Numbered from the stretch's first letter, positions 38,701-46,532 are shown. The stretch: 64,000 nucleotides of DNA from M3007 sp965249785 (GCA_965249785.1 CBDFMU010000043.1:186001-250000), one strand, 5' to 3'. Notes: generated by a model from the letters alone, not told the origin. Made by a program: numbers and translations.

Positions 38701-40405
38701 GCGGGTCCACATTGGCCGAACCGATGGCGTAGATGTTTTTCATCATCAAATCCCAAATGGGGTAGCGCACGTTGGCCGTGGTGCTTTTCAACATCTTGAC
38801 AAACAGCACGTTCTGATTTAGGGAGTCACCGCTCTGCACCTCATCGCTGAACTCGCCGATTTTGTGCGGCTGGCCATTGTAGGTATATTCGGCGGCAATA
38901 CCCACCACTTGGTCGGGCTGCACGTTCAGGTTAAGACTGATGAAACCTAACTGTTCATTATAGGTGTACTCCGAGGTGGAGAGCAGACGCGCGCGCACCT
39001 TTTCAAAATCCCTAATTTGGGTTAACTGAAGATCATTGGTCAATTTACTAACTACCTTCGCAGACTGCCGTATAGAAGCGTCAGGGTTGGCAATGAGTTC
39101 GGCCCGAATAGCTGGATAAAGTCCATTATTATTATTATCTGGCAATGCTTTACCCTTGATGTCTGTATAAACCGGAGAGGTCTGGTAAGTACTATCATAG
39201 GGATGTGGCTCCGCCAAATCGGTCAAAGCCACAATGTCGCGCGTACTTTCCGTGACCAATTTATCATTGGTGATCCAGACTTCCAATCGGGTAACGGTGA
39301 ACAGCGACAGCGGTACAGGCAGGCATTTCAGCGAGGGCTCAAACTCGCCCCGGTTCCATTGGCTCAGGAAAAAGTGGCGGTTTTCGTCGTATTCATCAAT
39401 CGGCTTTTCAAAAGTTTGAATCTGCGAACCACCTTGTACGGCCAGATTTTGCTGTTTGGAACGCTGTTGAGCGGCAAGCAGCGTGGCCCGCAGGTGACCA
39501 AACTTCAAAGCCATCTTTATGCCGAACAGGTCGGATGCGCCTTTGATCAGGTTGGAGCGCAGTGGCAGCGACACGTTACCCGCTTCGATACCCTGAATGA
39601 TTTCATCTTCGGAGAAGCCTTTGGTATCGTAACTCAGTTTCATCTGGTTATTGAAATCAAAGGTCGCCTGCGTATTGTAGTTGAAATTCAGGTTGAGTTT
39701 TTCCCCAATTTTCCCTGTGGCACTCATATTAATATCCATGTCAAAATCAAAATTGCCCTGTCCCTGCTGGCGCAAGGTGAGGATCGGATTTTGACGACGT
39801 TGATATTGATAGCCAAAAGTAAGATTGATATTGCCCTGCGGACGGATGTCCACGGTGCTGCCGCCAAAAAGGCGATCAATCAGTGAATTTTTGATGTTGA
39901 ACTTGGCAATCGGGTCTACGATGCCGCTCTCGCTCTTAGTGCCAGAGGCAGTAACGCCTTGCAAACGGTCGAAATATTCCTGCTGTTGCTTCTGGTCGCG
40001 CCACTTGGTGTACTCAGCAAAAGTCATGTACGTCGGTGCCCGGAAAAAGTCGTCGCCGATTTTTTCCGTGATAATATACATATTCGTTTCCGGGTCGTAT
40101 TCCACCTGTTGTTCTATCGCCTTGGGGTCTTTCAGGTCAATGACGTTGGAACCGGAATTGTTCAGAAAGTCGTCGTAACGTTCTTTCAGCGGCGGATTGG
40201 TATCGGGCGCAACCAGGGCAGTCAGCAGATTTCCGGGCGCAACCAGCTCTTTTTCATGCACTTGCGCAACGGGCAGTTTCTCTGCGGGGAAAAACAGCGT
40301 CAGCACATTTTCCCGCACGGCAGCCGGATAAGTAAACGCAAACAGCGCGCTGAGCGTGGCCAAGCCGGTCACCGCCAGAAGGGTGTTCTTCTTCTTCATA
40401 TTCAA
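32702..40405 (-). CDS. sprA: Type IX secretion translocon SprA (Sov)
   Basis: A 2567-residue outer-membrane protein that forms the giant beta-barrel translocon of the type IX system. A signal-like N-terminus (MKKKNTLLAVTGLATLSALF) is followed by the SprA/Sov N-terminal block (YMTFAEYTKWRDQKQQQEYF), then the long barrel with repeated FNYNTQATFDFNNQ-like strands; the plug-type segment GFNEQGGYAGQARVDIKLAD is recognisable. Residues about 1965-2090 form an unusual Gly/Pro/Asn/Lys low-complexity insert (GPGGLSGGTSPEGGAPSG, DKEKKEKVKKDR) inside the barrel part. The frame is intact over 7.7 kb. It lies downstream of ruvA, the usual bacteroidete arrangement. Client candidates in the window are the cellulase at 60702-62762 and PorZ. 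Confidence 0.95.
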   Translation of the reverse strand: MNMKKKNTLLAVTGLATLSALFAFTYPAAVRENVLTLFFPAEKLPVAQVHEKELVAPGNLLTALVAPDTNPPLKERYDDFLNNSGSNVIDLKDPKAIEQQVEYDPETNMYIITEKIGDDFFRAPTYMTFAEYTKWRDQKQQQEYFDRLQGVTASGTKSESGIVDPIAKFNIKNSLIDRLFGGSTVDIRPQGNINLTFGYQYQRRQNPILTLRQQGQGNFDFDMDINMSATGKIGEKLNLNFNYNTQATFDFNNQMKLSYDTKGFSEDEIIQGIEAGNVSLPLRSNLIKGASDLFGIKMALKFGHLRATLLAAQQRSKQQNLAVQGGSQIQTFEKPIDEYDENRHFFLSQWNRGEFEPSLKCLPVPLSLFTVTRLEVWITNDKLVTESTRDIVALTDLAEPHPYDSTYQTSPVYTDIKGKALPDNNNNGLYPAIRAELIANPDASIRQSAKVVSKLTNDLQLTQIRDFEKVRARLLSTSEYTYNEQLGFISLNLNVQPDQVVGIAAEYTYNGQPHKIGEFSDEVQSGDSLNQNVLFVKMLKSTTANVRYPIWDLMMKNIYAIGSANVDPQEFRFDVFYEDPGKGQKRFLNGDGIPDPLKAKPLLQIFNLDMLNLQQDPGPDGIFDFVPGLTINLRSGRVMFPVLEPFGSFLNNRLKENGADSTVRRKYVYPELYDSTLFRAREFQQFNRFTLKGSYKSATSSEISLGTFNLPQGSVRVSAGGRQLVEGQDYSVDYNIGKVRILNDAILQSGQSVNVSFEDNSLFGFQSRSMVGARFDYDVSKDIKLGATFMNLFERPLTQKVNFGDDPINNKVYGFDFSISKDAPWITKFVDWLPLIQTKEKSSITAQAEVALLDPGHNRAINQGGDKGGTVYLDDFEGSTSNLRVDFPANSWVMASVPQGDSTLFPEGRLTDNLAMNSNRARLAWYNGDAYVRTSADNVNPYTRSFNQQDIFPNRQISPAEQSILRGLDVTFFPRQRGPYNFELPNGYPGISAGFTNQVDDLDKEPLLNAPETRWAGFMKGLNTNDFEAANIEFVEFWMLNPYMDPGDGSPVSKAGDMYIDLGSVSEDIMRDSRQFFENALPTGPGTGATVNTSLGRIPVLPPVVNAFDNDPAKRVLQDLGLDGLNDDEEKTFFGDWVNQIMASSLSPNAKETLLSDPAADNFVYFGDARFQAPNENPGLIERYRRFNNTQGNSPVNNNTQTGLYSNPSATNLPDGEDLNRDNSLNESESYYRYKIPLAKTSDNGQDVLDVNDAKLKEIITEQVSVVKDGKTYIWYRFKLPLDAQGRQQIGGIQDFRSIRFMRMLWKGFDERTTFRFATLELGRNQWRRFTQPLPDSTIAGCDVGYDRRVPFDVNAVSIEENAARQPFNYTIPYGISREQSVGAFPEIQQNEQALSLNVCDLKQCDARGIFKSLNMDLRQFKRLKMFVHAEGKEGDANGGLQDDDLTIFMRLGSDFVSNYYEYEIHLKPSDINKLNGNPDSREYKEEVWKPENAFDFPFDLLTEVKKQRNADPNSSFSRPFIISDPEHPDNKVKVVGNPNLGYVKGVMVGVRNVDPQTLPHCFEVWINELRVNGFNEQGGYAGQARVDIKLADFGNISLAGNYSSIGWGSIEQKLIQRQREEIIQYDISTNLELGKLLPEKVGLRVPFYAQYTNVTKNPEYDPYDLDIKLKDKIRNESDPGKKQEIRNLAQDVTIVRGFNFTNVRKERHGTGKPMPWDISNFSITYAFNQQRKRDPFLIRNDENRYKGSLDYQYATGLQPIQPFKGVNNKYLKFIKEFNFNPVPNTYGFNTTLERYVGVRTDRFAGEDPQRNTYYNRRFTWDRNYDLGWDITRSLRFNFDANARSLIDEPDGTELSSSVRRDSIFKNIRSLGRPKSYTHNASLNYTLPFKYIPFLEFITMKASYTAGYTWTAQSLKLQNLDAGVFQNLVNERNLGNTIQNTNVRQINGEFNFETLYNKSKYLGRINKPAQAGNSGNKGKNQPGRNNEGGPGGLSGGTSPEGGAPSGRGGRGELGNETPGKKDGRSEDPANPTDKKGRGNKNSPSGDPNNPALGPDGKLDPNNPAATAAGENGKDKEKKEKVKKDRQPSMAERIALRPLMLVRRARFTYSENLSSVVPGFTPEPKLMGLSEGFLAPGWSYVVGIQPGSTWLDDAARKGWITHRPELNQQVMRNYTQNLDASVSVEPFADFKIELTANKQYTRNSTELFKDQNFLVDPNEVNFQHDAQRDFGSYTVSYFALNTLFDNDIDGLFSRFKSYRSVISGRLPNNSNDPHQVDGPEFKKGYGKIQQEVLLPAFLAAYTDKDPHTVGLDIFKTRPAVNWKLNYAGLSKVGKMKNLFSSFTLTHGYRSTLTVNSFNTDIFYDQPNVINEINFNYIARYEIPQVVISEQFQPLLGVQMKMKNGMSLNLDFKKSRTLAMSFVDYQLAEGRSTGYSGEFGYLLKDVNIPFLTNKKAKKPSKAKAKSKKAPVIGAPPGSAGAQQSNDMNFKFTFEYRDDITVNHQLDQRDEAIPTRGNRSIKISPSVDYALNKRLSLRVFTDYSKTIPKTSQSFPITTIAAGVTVQFKLN

Positions 40406-40533
40406 GCAAGCAGGTGTAAAATTGGTGTTGGATGAGTCACAAGCGGGGTAATGACGCCGATGGAGGGAGTTTGGTTGCTTTGGGAGGCGGTGGATTGGGC
40501 GGCTTTTTCAAGTTTCTACCCGTATGATCATTT

Positions 40534-40637
40534 TTGATTGACGAATGCAGAATAATGAAAGTTGATTTTTGATGTCTCTAGGTGGGTCGCGGATACATCA
40601 AAAATCTGCATTCATGTAATCTTATATCGTCAATCAA
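40534..40637. repeat. Long hairpin between ruvA and sprA
   Basis: Three paired blocks (TTGATTGACGA/TCGTCAATCAA, AATGCAGA/TCTGCATT, TTTTTGATGT/ACATCAAAAA) nest around a loop near 40585. The hairpin lies just after the ruvA stop and could attenuate readthrough into sprA. The rest of the 237-base gap shows nothing. Confidence 0.6.
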
Positions 40638-40642
40638 TTTTT

Positions 40643-41236
40643 TTAAACCGCCAGTGCTTTCAATGCCTGCTTCACCAGATCCTCCACTTTCCTGGCCGTC
40701 GGATCGTCGCGCATCACTGAATTGAGGGCTTTTTGCACCGCAATCCGGTTGAAACCCAGGGCAATGAGCGCAGATAACGCCTCTTCGCGGGCCGTATTGT
40801 CTGCCGCCGGAAGTAGCACCGGAGAGTCACCGGCATCTTTGGTGAGTTTGGCTTTCAGGTCGAGAATAATCTGCTTGGCGGTCTTGGCACCGATGCCTTT
40901 CACCCGCTGTAGCACGTGTGCCTGTTCGCCGATCACCGCGCTGCGCACCTCGTCTACCGACATAGCCGAAAGAATAAGTTGGGCAGTCGTAGCGCCCACG
41001 CCCGTCACACCGATGAGTTGTACAAACAGGCTGCGTTCGGTCTGCGTGGCAAATCCATACAGCGTGTGCGCATCTTCGCGTATCAGCAGGTGGGTGTAAA
41101 TGGTCGTGCGTTCCAAACCCTGGATAGCGGTGTAGGTACTCAGCGGTATATTGACGTGGAAGCCCACACCGTTCACATCCAGCACAATGAAGTTGGGACT
41201 GCGGTAGGCGACTTCTCCTTTTAGGTAGGCGTACAT
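40643..41236 (-). CDS. ruvA: Holliday junction branch-migration protein RuvA
   Basis: 197 residues. An OB-fold start (MYAYLKGEVAYRSPNFIVLD), the acidic/HhH middle domain (LIGVTGVGATTAQLILSAMS and RVKGIGAKTAKQIILDLKAK) and the flexible-linked C-terminal domain III (ALSALIALGFNRIAVQKAL) are all present. It binds four-way junctions and loads RuvB. Confidence 0.95.
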   Translation of the reverse strand: MYAYLKGEVAYRSPNFIVLDVNGVGFHVNIPLSTYTAIQGLERTTIYTHLLIREDAHTLYGFATQTERSLFVQLIGVTGVGATTAQLILSAMSVDEVRSAVIGEQAHVLQRVKGIGAKTAKQIILDLKAKLTKDAGDSPVLLPAADNTAREEALSALIALGFNRIAVQKALNSVMRDDPTARKVEDLVKQALKALAV

Positions 41237-41247
41237 TATGAGGGATT

Positions 41248-41260
41248 TAATGTGGTCAAT
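41248..41260 (-). promoter_or_regulatory. ATTGACCACATTA motif before ruvA
   Basis: Exact 13-mer on the minus strand ending 11 bases before the ruvA ATG, in the same orientation as at radA and folB. Confidence 0.4.
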
Positions 41261-41382
41261 TGCTTAGAGCGGGGGCAAAGAACGGGAGAAAAACAAATGT
41301 ATTTTGATGCGCGGTCAACAAGTTGGAATGTTTGATTTCTTCTTAGCTCTTAACGGGAACTTATTGATATCATCAGATAGTT

Positions 41383-41424
41383 TTACCTTTGCCCCTCATT
41401 TTTTACAAACCGCCTACTCCGTTC
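41383..41424 (+). repeat. Direct repeat, left copy (thrS-type promoter and leader)
   Basis: About 42 bases from TTACCTTTGCCCCTC to ACTCCGTTC are nearly identical to 43009-43050 upstream of thrS, differing mainly around the T run and at one C/T. The two copies flank the HipA-like pair. Confidence 0.8.
41384..41391 (+). promoter_or_regulatory. TAnnTTTG promoter box of the HipA-like pair
   Basis: TACCTTTG, 45 bases before the ATG at 41437. Identical to the thrS box. It also rules out the in-frame TTG at 41389 as a start. Confidence 0.7.
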
Positions 41425-41436
41425 TGTCATATTTTC

Positions 41437-42453
41437 ATGCAGTATTTAAAAAGAATACCGATCCGAGAGGAAAAATATGCTGACTGCGGAGTCGAATATA
41501 AAAACAAGATTTCAACCCTAAAAAAAGGGTGTTATTGCGTAGTACAAGGATATTCGATTATGGGAGAAGCCCCAAAATCTTTCATCCGAGTATACGATTA
41601 TCAAAAGGGTTTAACGCAGAGAAAGTCAAATACTACTTCATGGCCATTATATATCGCCAAAACCGGCCATAAGTGGTATCCTTTAGAATCTATCACAGAA
41701 CATTTGATTGCTCGTATTGGAGATACGCTTGGCCTGAATATGGCTAAATCCCGCTTGGTGATTGCTGGCGACCAAGTAAGGTTCCTAAGCAAATATTTTC
41801 TAAATCCTGAAAAAGGGCAAGAATTAATACATGGTATAGATATTCTCGCCGCTCATTTGGGAGATCGTACATTTATTGAAGAGATTGCTTTGCAAAAAAA
41901 GGAAAAAGAATTTTTTACATTGGAAGATACCATAGAGGCCATCAATCAGTCCTTTCCAGAGGAGAAGGTGCCAATATTGGAATCTTTCTTCTTAATGCTT
42001 TGTTTTGATACTTGGGTGGGCGTACAGGATCGGCATTTTCAAAACTGGGGTGTAGTGCGCGATATTTCCGGGAGAAATAAACCCTATTTTTCTCCAATCT
42101 ACGATTCTGCAAGGGGGCTATTTTGGAACTTTAAAGAAAGCCGAATAATAGAATGGGCTGGCCAGCAACAAATTGAACAGCAAATTCAAAATCAAATAAA
42201 TAAATCGGCCCCGCAAATGAACCTGACAGGTGCTACTGGAATCAATCATTTTGAGTTAGCTCAAGTGCTGCTAAGTGACCGCTTCATCCCTTTCAAGTTT
42301 ATAGCCGAACAAATTTTTACCGATGAGCGGCTACGTCTTGTGCAAAAAATGATCGTCAAAGAATTTGGCGGTTTATTGAGCAAGCATCGGCTTGCTTTGA
42401 TTTTGAAATGTTTGGAAGTACGGCACGCTGCTTTTTCCAGATTATTAACGTAG
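41437..42453 (+). CDS. HipA-like (HipT-type) serine/threonine kinase
   Basis: 338 residues from ATG 41437 (MQYLKRIPIREEKY). It is the kinase core of the HipA family without the N-terminal subdomain: HipA-type loop GEAPKSF, ATP-site lysine in YIAKTGHKW (Lys75), catalytic DRHFQNWG (Asp198, Asn203) and metal-binding aspartate in PIYDSARGLF (Asp223). HipA and HipT toxins phosphorylate glutamyl- or tryptophanyl-tRNA synthetase and are held by partner antitoxins. The next gene encodes the missing N-terminal subdomain, so this looks like a split-HipA module. There is no HipB-type DNA-binding gene beside it. All catalytic residues are kept. Confidence 0.82.
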   Translation: MQYLKRIPIREEKYADCGVEYKNKISTLKKGCYCVVQGYSIMGEAPKSFIRVYDYQKGLTQRKSNTTSWPLYIAKTGHKWYPLESITEHLIARIGDTLGLNMAKSRLVIAGDQVRFLSKYFLNPEKGQELIHGIDILAAHLGDRTFIEEIALQKKEKEFFTLEDTIEAINQSFPEEKVPILESFFLMLCFDTWVGVQDRHFQNWGVVRDISGRNKPYFSPIYDSARGLFWNFKESRIIEWAGQQQIEQQIQNQINKSAPQMNLTGATGINHFELAQVLLSDRFIPFKFIAEQIFTDERLRLVQKMIVKEFGGLLSKHRLALILKCLEVRHAAFSRLLT

Positions 42454-42526
42454 TCCTGAAATCTTTAAGGCTTACCTGACGTTTATCAATTTCCAGTTTT
42501 TCATACCCACAAAAATAATTTCAGCC

Positions 42527-42952
42527 ATGTTTCAAAAATTGAAAGACCTGATTTTCAAGTCGCAGGGGCTGGAATATCAATCACCTTCGCCAGATCAAGA
42601 AGTAGCTTTCATAGTAATGCTTGACGGACAACACATTGGTACATTAGAGCTTGTACAAGGTAAATGGTACTTTTCTTACTCCCATTTTTTCAAACAACAG
42701 TATGAAAAGTCAAAAGATAGGCCGCAAGGTGCCTCCTTTCTTATGCCTTTGTTTGGTTTTCCTGACGTTTATAAAAGATATGAATCTGAGCTGCTTTGGC
42801 CCTTCTTTGCTGGGCGCATACCAGGTCTGAAACAACCTGAAGTAAAGGAAATCCTTGAACGGGAACATATCGACAAAAATGATCTTGTGGCCTTGCTTAC
42901 CCGTTTTGGGAAGAAAACTATTGCTAACCCATTCGAGCTGACCCCTGCTTAA
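42527..42952 (+). CDS. HipA N-terminal-domain protein (HipS-like)
   Basis: 141 residues resembling the HipA N-terminal subdomain/HipS: EVAFIVMLDGQHIGTLELVQ, WYFSYSHFF, FLMPLFGFPDVYKRYESELL, WPFFAGRIPGLKQPEVKEIL and DLVALLTRFGKKTIANP. In HipBST systems this separate subunit acts as antitoxin. Here it follows the kinase by 73 bases, the reverse of the hipB-hipS-hipT order. A hairpin downstream (42975-43010) may end the transcript. Confidence 0.78.
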   Translation: MFQKLKDLIFKSQGLEYQSPSPDQEVAFIVMLDGQHIGTLELVQGKWYFSYSHFFKQQYEKSKDRPQGASFLMPLFGFPDVYKRYESELLWPFFAGRIPGLKQPEVKEILEREHIDKNDLVALLTRFGKKTIANPFELTPA

Positions 42953-42974
42953 TCTCAAGTTTTAAAAAGTAAAG

Positions 42975-43010
42975 AAGAGGGTTGTGTGGCTTGTGCCACG
43001 TAGCCCTCTT
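42975..43010. promoter_or_regulatory. Hairpin overlapping the thrS promoter
   Basis: AAGAGGG (42975-42981) pairs with CCCTCTT (43004-43010) around an inner TGGC/GCCA stem. Its right arm touches the TACCTTTG box, so it covers the -33 to -7 region. It could end the upstream transcript or be an operator. Confidence 0.4.
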
Positions 43011-43050
43011 ACCTTTGCCCCTCTTTTTTCACAAACCGCCCACTCCGTTC
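43009..43050 (+). repeat. Direct repeat, right copy (thrS promoter and leader)
   Basis: Counterpart of 41383-41424, lying at 98 to 57 bases before the thrS ATG. It contains the TACCTTTG box and the ACAAACCGCC and ACTCCGTTC blocks. Confidence 0.8.
43010..43017 (+). promoter_or_regulatory. TAnnTTTG promoter box of thrS
   Basis: TACCTTTG with a TTG 16 bases upstream (42991-42993). The leader to the ATG is about 85 bases. Confidence 0.7.
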
Positions 43051-43106
43051 GTATGGAGTATGGGCACCCGCCCTTTGTATCGGTGGGCTAAAACACTCAT
43101 TTTCTT

Positions 43107-45026
43107 ATGATTAACATCACTTTTCCCGACGGTAACGTTCGTCAGTATCCCGAAGGAACTACCGCCCTTGACGTGGCAAAAAGCATCAGCGAGGGCCTCG
43201 CCCGCGTCGTGCTGGCCGCCAGCGTGAACGGCGAAGTGCGCGATTTGACGCGCCCGATCACCTCGGATGCCACTATTAAGTTCCATAAATGGGACGACAA
43301 GGAGGGCAAACAAACTTTCTGGCACTCTTCGGCGCACTTGCTGGCCGAGGCGCTGGAAGCCCTCTATCCCGGTACCAAATTCGGTATTGGCCCGGCTATC
43401 GACAATGGTTTTTACTATGATGTGGACACCGGCGATCGGACGCTGACCCCTGCCGATTTATCTGCTATTGAGCAGAAAATGCTGGAATTGGCCCGCCAAA
43501 AAAGTACTTACCAACGTCGGGAAGTGCCAAAAGTAGAAGCGGTGCAGTATTTTAAGGACAAAGACGACGAGTACAAACTCGAATTGCTGGAAAGTCTGGA
43601 AGACGGAAAAATCACCTTTTATCAGCAGGGCAATTTCGTGGATCTCTGCAAAGGGCCACACCTCACTTCTACCGAATCCATCAAGGCCGTAAAACTGCTC
43701 AATCTGGCCGGAGCCTACTGGCGCGGCGATGAAAAGCGCAAGCAACTTACCCGTATTTATGGTATTACTTTCCAGAAACAAAAGGAACTCGAAGAGTACA
43801 TCACCCTAATAGAAGAGGCTAAAAAGCGCGATCACCGCAAATTGGGCGCGGAATTGGAACTGTTTATGTTCTCTGAAAAAGTCGGTTCCGGCCTGCCACT
43901 GTGGTTGCCGAAAGGCACCGCTGTGCGCCAGCGATTGGAAGATTTTTTGAAAAAAGAACAGATTAAGCGTGGTTATCAACCAGTTATAACGCCGCATATT
44001 GGTTCCAAAAAACTCTACGTCACTTCCGGCCACTGGGAAAAATACGGCAAGGACTCGTTCCAGCCCATCCACACGCCGCAGGAAGGCGAAGAGTTTTTGC
44101 TCAAACCGATGAACTGCCCGCACCACTGCGAAATCTATGGCTATCGTCCGCGCTCGTACCGAGAATTGCCCGTGCGTATCGCCGAATTTGGTACGGTTTA
44201 TCGCTACGAGCAGTCGGGTGAATTGCACGGCTTGACTCGTGTGCGCGGCTTTACGCAAGACGATGCCCATATTTTCTGCACCGAAGACCAACTCAAAGAC
44301 GAGTTTCTCGGTGTACTGGACTTGACGCGCTACGTATTGGCTAAACTGGGTTTTGACAATTTCACCGCTCAAATCAGCCTCCGCGATCAACACGACCGCG
44401 CCAAATACATCGGTACCGACGAAAACTGGCAAAAAGCCGAACAGGCCATCATTGATGCCGCCGCCGAAGTCGGTTTGAACACCGTGACCGAATATGGCGA
44501 AGCCGCTTTCTACGGCCCTAAACTGGACTTCATGGTGAAAGATGCACTGGGCCGCTCGTGGCAGTTGGGTACCATTCAAGTGGATTATAATCTGCCGGAA
44601 CGTTTTGATCTAACTTACATCGGCGCGGACAATCAGGAACATCGTCCCGTGATGATTCACCGCGCGCCCTTTGGTAGCATGGAGCGTTTCATGGGTGTGC
44701 TAATTGAGAACTGTGCGGGCAAGTTTCCGCTCTGGTTATCGCCGGAACAGTTCGCGATTCTGCCAGTATCCGACAAGTTCATTGAGTATTCCATGCAGGT
44801 GAAAGCTCAACTGGAATCGCAGGATTTGCGCGGTATCGTGGATGACCGCAACGAGACCATTGGCCGCAAAATCCGTGACAATGAACTCAAACGCATTCCG
44901 TTCCTGCTCATCGTGGGGGAAAAGGAACAGGAGGCTGGCACCGTGGCCGTGCGCAAGCAGGGCGAGGGTGATCAGGGGGCTTTGTCGGTGGATGGCTTTG
45001 CGGAGATGTTGAAAGGACTACTGTAA
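43107..45026 (+). CDS. thrS: Threonyl-tRNA synthetase
   Basis: 639 residues, full-length class-II synthetase: TGS domain (MINITFPDGNVRQYPEGTTA), editing domain with HSSAHLLAEAL and the late DLCKGPHL, catalytic core with motif 2 RVRGFTQDDAHIFC and zinc ligands in KPMNCPHHCEIY, motif 3 HRAPFGSMERF, and the anticodon-binding domain (LPVSDKFIEY, VDDRNETIGRKIRDNELKRI). CTT codons here (ALDVA, QLTRI) are read normally. The promoter and leader are duplicated upstream of the HipA-like pair. Confidence 0.97.
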   Translation: MINITFPDGNVRQYPEGTTALDVAKSISEGLARVVLAASVNGEVRDLTRPITSDATIKFHKWDDKEGKQTFWHSSAHLLAEALEALYPGTKFGIGPAIDNGFYYDVDTGDRTLTPADLSAIEQKMLELARQKSTYQRREVPKVEAVQYFKDKDDEYKLELLESLEDGKITFYQQGNFVDLCKGPHLTSTESIKAVKLLNLAGAYWRGDEKRKQLTRIYGITFQKQKELEEYITLIEEAKKRDHRKLGAELELFMFSEKVGSGLPLWLPKGTAVRQRLEDFLKKEQIKRGYQPVITPHIGSKKLYVTSGHWEKYGKDSFQPIHTPQEGEEFLLKPMNCPHHCEIYGYRPRSYRELPVRIAEFGTVYRYEQSGELHGLTRVRGFTQDDAHIFCTEDQLKDEFLGVLDLTRYVLAKLGFDNFTAQISLRDQHDRAKYIGTDENWQKAEQAIIDAAAEVGLNTVTEYGEAAFYGPKLDFMVKDALGRSWQLGTIQVDYNLPERFDLTYIGADNQEHRPVMIHRAPFGSMERFMGVLIENCAGKFPLWLSPEQFAILPVSDKFIEYSMQVKAQLESQDLRGIVDDRNETIGRKIRDNELKRIPFLLIVGEKEQEAGTVAVRKQGEGDQGALSVDGFAEMLKGLL

Positions 45027-45078
45027 CGCCGGCTTTTAGTCGGCAAATGATAAATACCGATTGAAATCGGTGGTACGA

Positions 45079-45116
45079 ACCGGCGTGAGGTGTAATAACC
45101 TTGCGCCGGTTTTTTT
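45079..45116 (+). terminator. Terminator of thrS
   Basis: Stem ACCGGCG/CGCCGGT (45079-45085, 45104-45110) with inner AGGT/ACCT pairing and a T6 tract, preceded by the palindrome TACCGATTGAAATCGGTGGTA. Confidence 0.8.
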
Positions 45117-45330
45117 ACAATTTCGCCCTATTCAACATCGCCATCAAATTATACCGCCGTTTATAGTCTGCACGGATAGTCACCACCCTTTTACGGAAAT
45201 CAGCCTCGCTTTCTATAACTTTTAATTGGGTGAGTGCTTCGGTAACCGCTTGGTAGTGCTGGTCGCCAGTAGGAATCAATTCGCGGTTCAGTAATTGTAC
45301 AAAGATAATTTTTGCTTCCTCCGGATACAA
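45115..45330 (-). pseudogene. C-terminal fragment of the SWIM zinc-finger gene
   Basis: 71 codons (LYPEEAKIIFVQLLNRELIP, DFRKRVVTIRADYKRRYNLM) that continue, in frame, the protein at 46533-48020 once the IS4 element and one 8-bp target copy are removed. Read alone it can start only at an ATG inside the IS end. Confidence 0.85.
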
Positions 45331-45343
45331 CTTTTTATTCAGA

Positions 45344-46463
45344 CTACTGGACATTTTTGGAAATGGGATGATTTTTCGGGCTTAGCATGCTAAAAACATA
45401 TCGTATAAATTCTATAAATCGGAAGCATTTTGTGGTTAGGATTGCCAGTCCTTCTCTAAAAATGGACACTTCTGGCGTTTGAGTCCCGTCCTGATAACGT
45501 TGCGTTGCAATATAATTTTGGTGCTTCCAGCCTTCTTGAATGGCCAAGGTATAGGCTATTGTAACGATCGCCATCATTAACAGGTTTTTGCTAGCATTTT
45601 TGAGATTAAGGTCTTCCAGATTATATCCGTTCGTTTTTAGGTGTTTGAAAAGGCATTCGATTTTCCAACGTTTGACGTAGCATTCAGCGGCCTTGACGGC
45701 ATTGGGTAGCGTAGTCAAAAAGATCATCACCGGTTCCTCTGCATTCACCTTGGGATTAGGCATCATAACGATGGTGAAGGCCTGGCCATCCAGAAAAATC
45801 TGCTTTTTAACCAATTTGTCTTTTAAGCCGCACTTAGTCACCATACGTTCATAGCCCTTACCTCTGGCCCCGTTCACCTCTTCAAAATAATCGCCTGCCC
45901 GAAGCCGTATAACAAAATGTATCTTGTTCTTTTTGAGGAAGTTAAACCAATTTTTGCCAATATATTCCCGATCAGCTAACAACGTCATCCCTTGCAGATC
46001 GAACAGCAAAAATGCCTGCTCAAACATGGCTTTGCGCTCCGCCTGACTGGACGCGCCTATCTTTTCCAACTGCACCCAATAAATCGGAACGGCCACAGAA
46101 CCAACCAGAACACTCAGCACCAAATAATGCACTTTCGCTTCCCCAAGCGTCCAACTCGTGCCGTCCATGACCAGGGTTTTAAAGCCTAAACCACGCAAAA
46201 AACCGAAGATTTTGGCGCATCAAATCGTGTAACAACGCCCTGCTTTCGCCCCAATCCTGGAAAAAACGAATCAGCCGTTTATAATCACTATTGGCCTTCG
46301 AACCATCCTTGCCAAGTACCCCGCCAACGTAATCCTTCATTTTGTAAAGGTTCACCGTGCGCGCTAAAGGAAGCAGGCAGACTAAAAGCCAAATATTTTT
46401 TACGGCCCCTAAGCCATAACTTTCATACAAAACACTAAATTTGCGTATGTGTGGTGGAAGCAT
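45344..46463 (-). CDS. IS4-family transposase in two frames
   Basis: The first frame (46463-46179) carries the N-terminal domain (MKDYVGGVLGKDGSKANSDY, RLIRFFQDWGESRALL). The second (to 45344) has the DDE catalytic residues in TLVMDGTSWTLG, TLLADREYIG and RWKIECLFKHLKTNGYNLED. The first frame ends AGG CTT TAA; skipping the T after CTT gives CTT AAA ACC CTG and rejoins the second frame just before the first catalytic aspartate. Dropping one T from the T6 run at about 46201 would also join them and gives LRFLRGLGFKTLVMDG. Together about 370 residues. Confidence 0.8.
46181..46184 (-). other. Candidate +1 frameshift site CTT-TAA
   Basis: Minus-strand codons TTT AGG CTT TAA (CTT at 46184-46182). 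Skipping one T reads CTT AAA ACC CTG. A T6 indel upstream is an equally good explanation. Confidence 0.35.
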
Positions 46464-46532
46464 CGATTATTATGTTGTTGCAAACACAATATCGGCTTTC
46501 GCCACCTCTTTTCAAAAATGTCCAGTAGTCTG

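Larger units (their letters stand above)
45340..46532 (-). mobile_element. IS4-family insertion sequence
   Basis: About 1193 bp with perfect 20-bp inverted ends CAGACTACTGGACATTTTTG (45340-45359, 46513-46532). CTTTTTAT flanks both sides (45331-45338, 46533-46540), with one extra T on the left, consistent with an 8-9 bp target duplication. It interrupts the SWIM gene. Confidence 0.88.

Noticed and set aside
41389..41436. TTG at 41389 as start of the HipA-like kinase
   Set aside because: It falls inside the TACCTTTG promoter box; ATG 41437 gives a sensible N-terminus.
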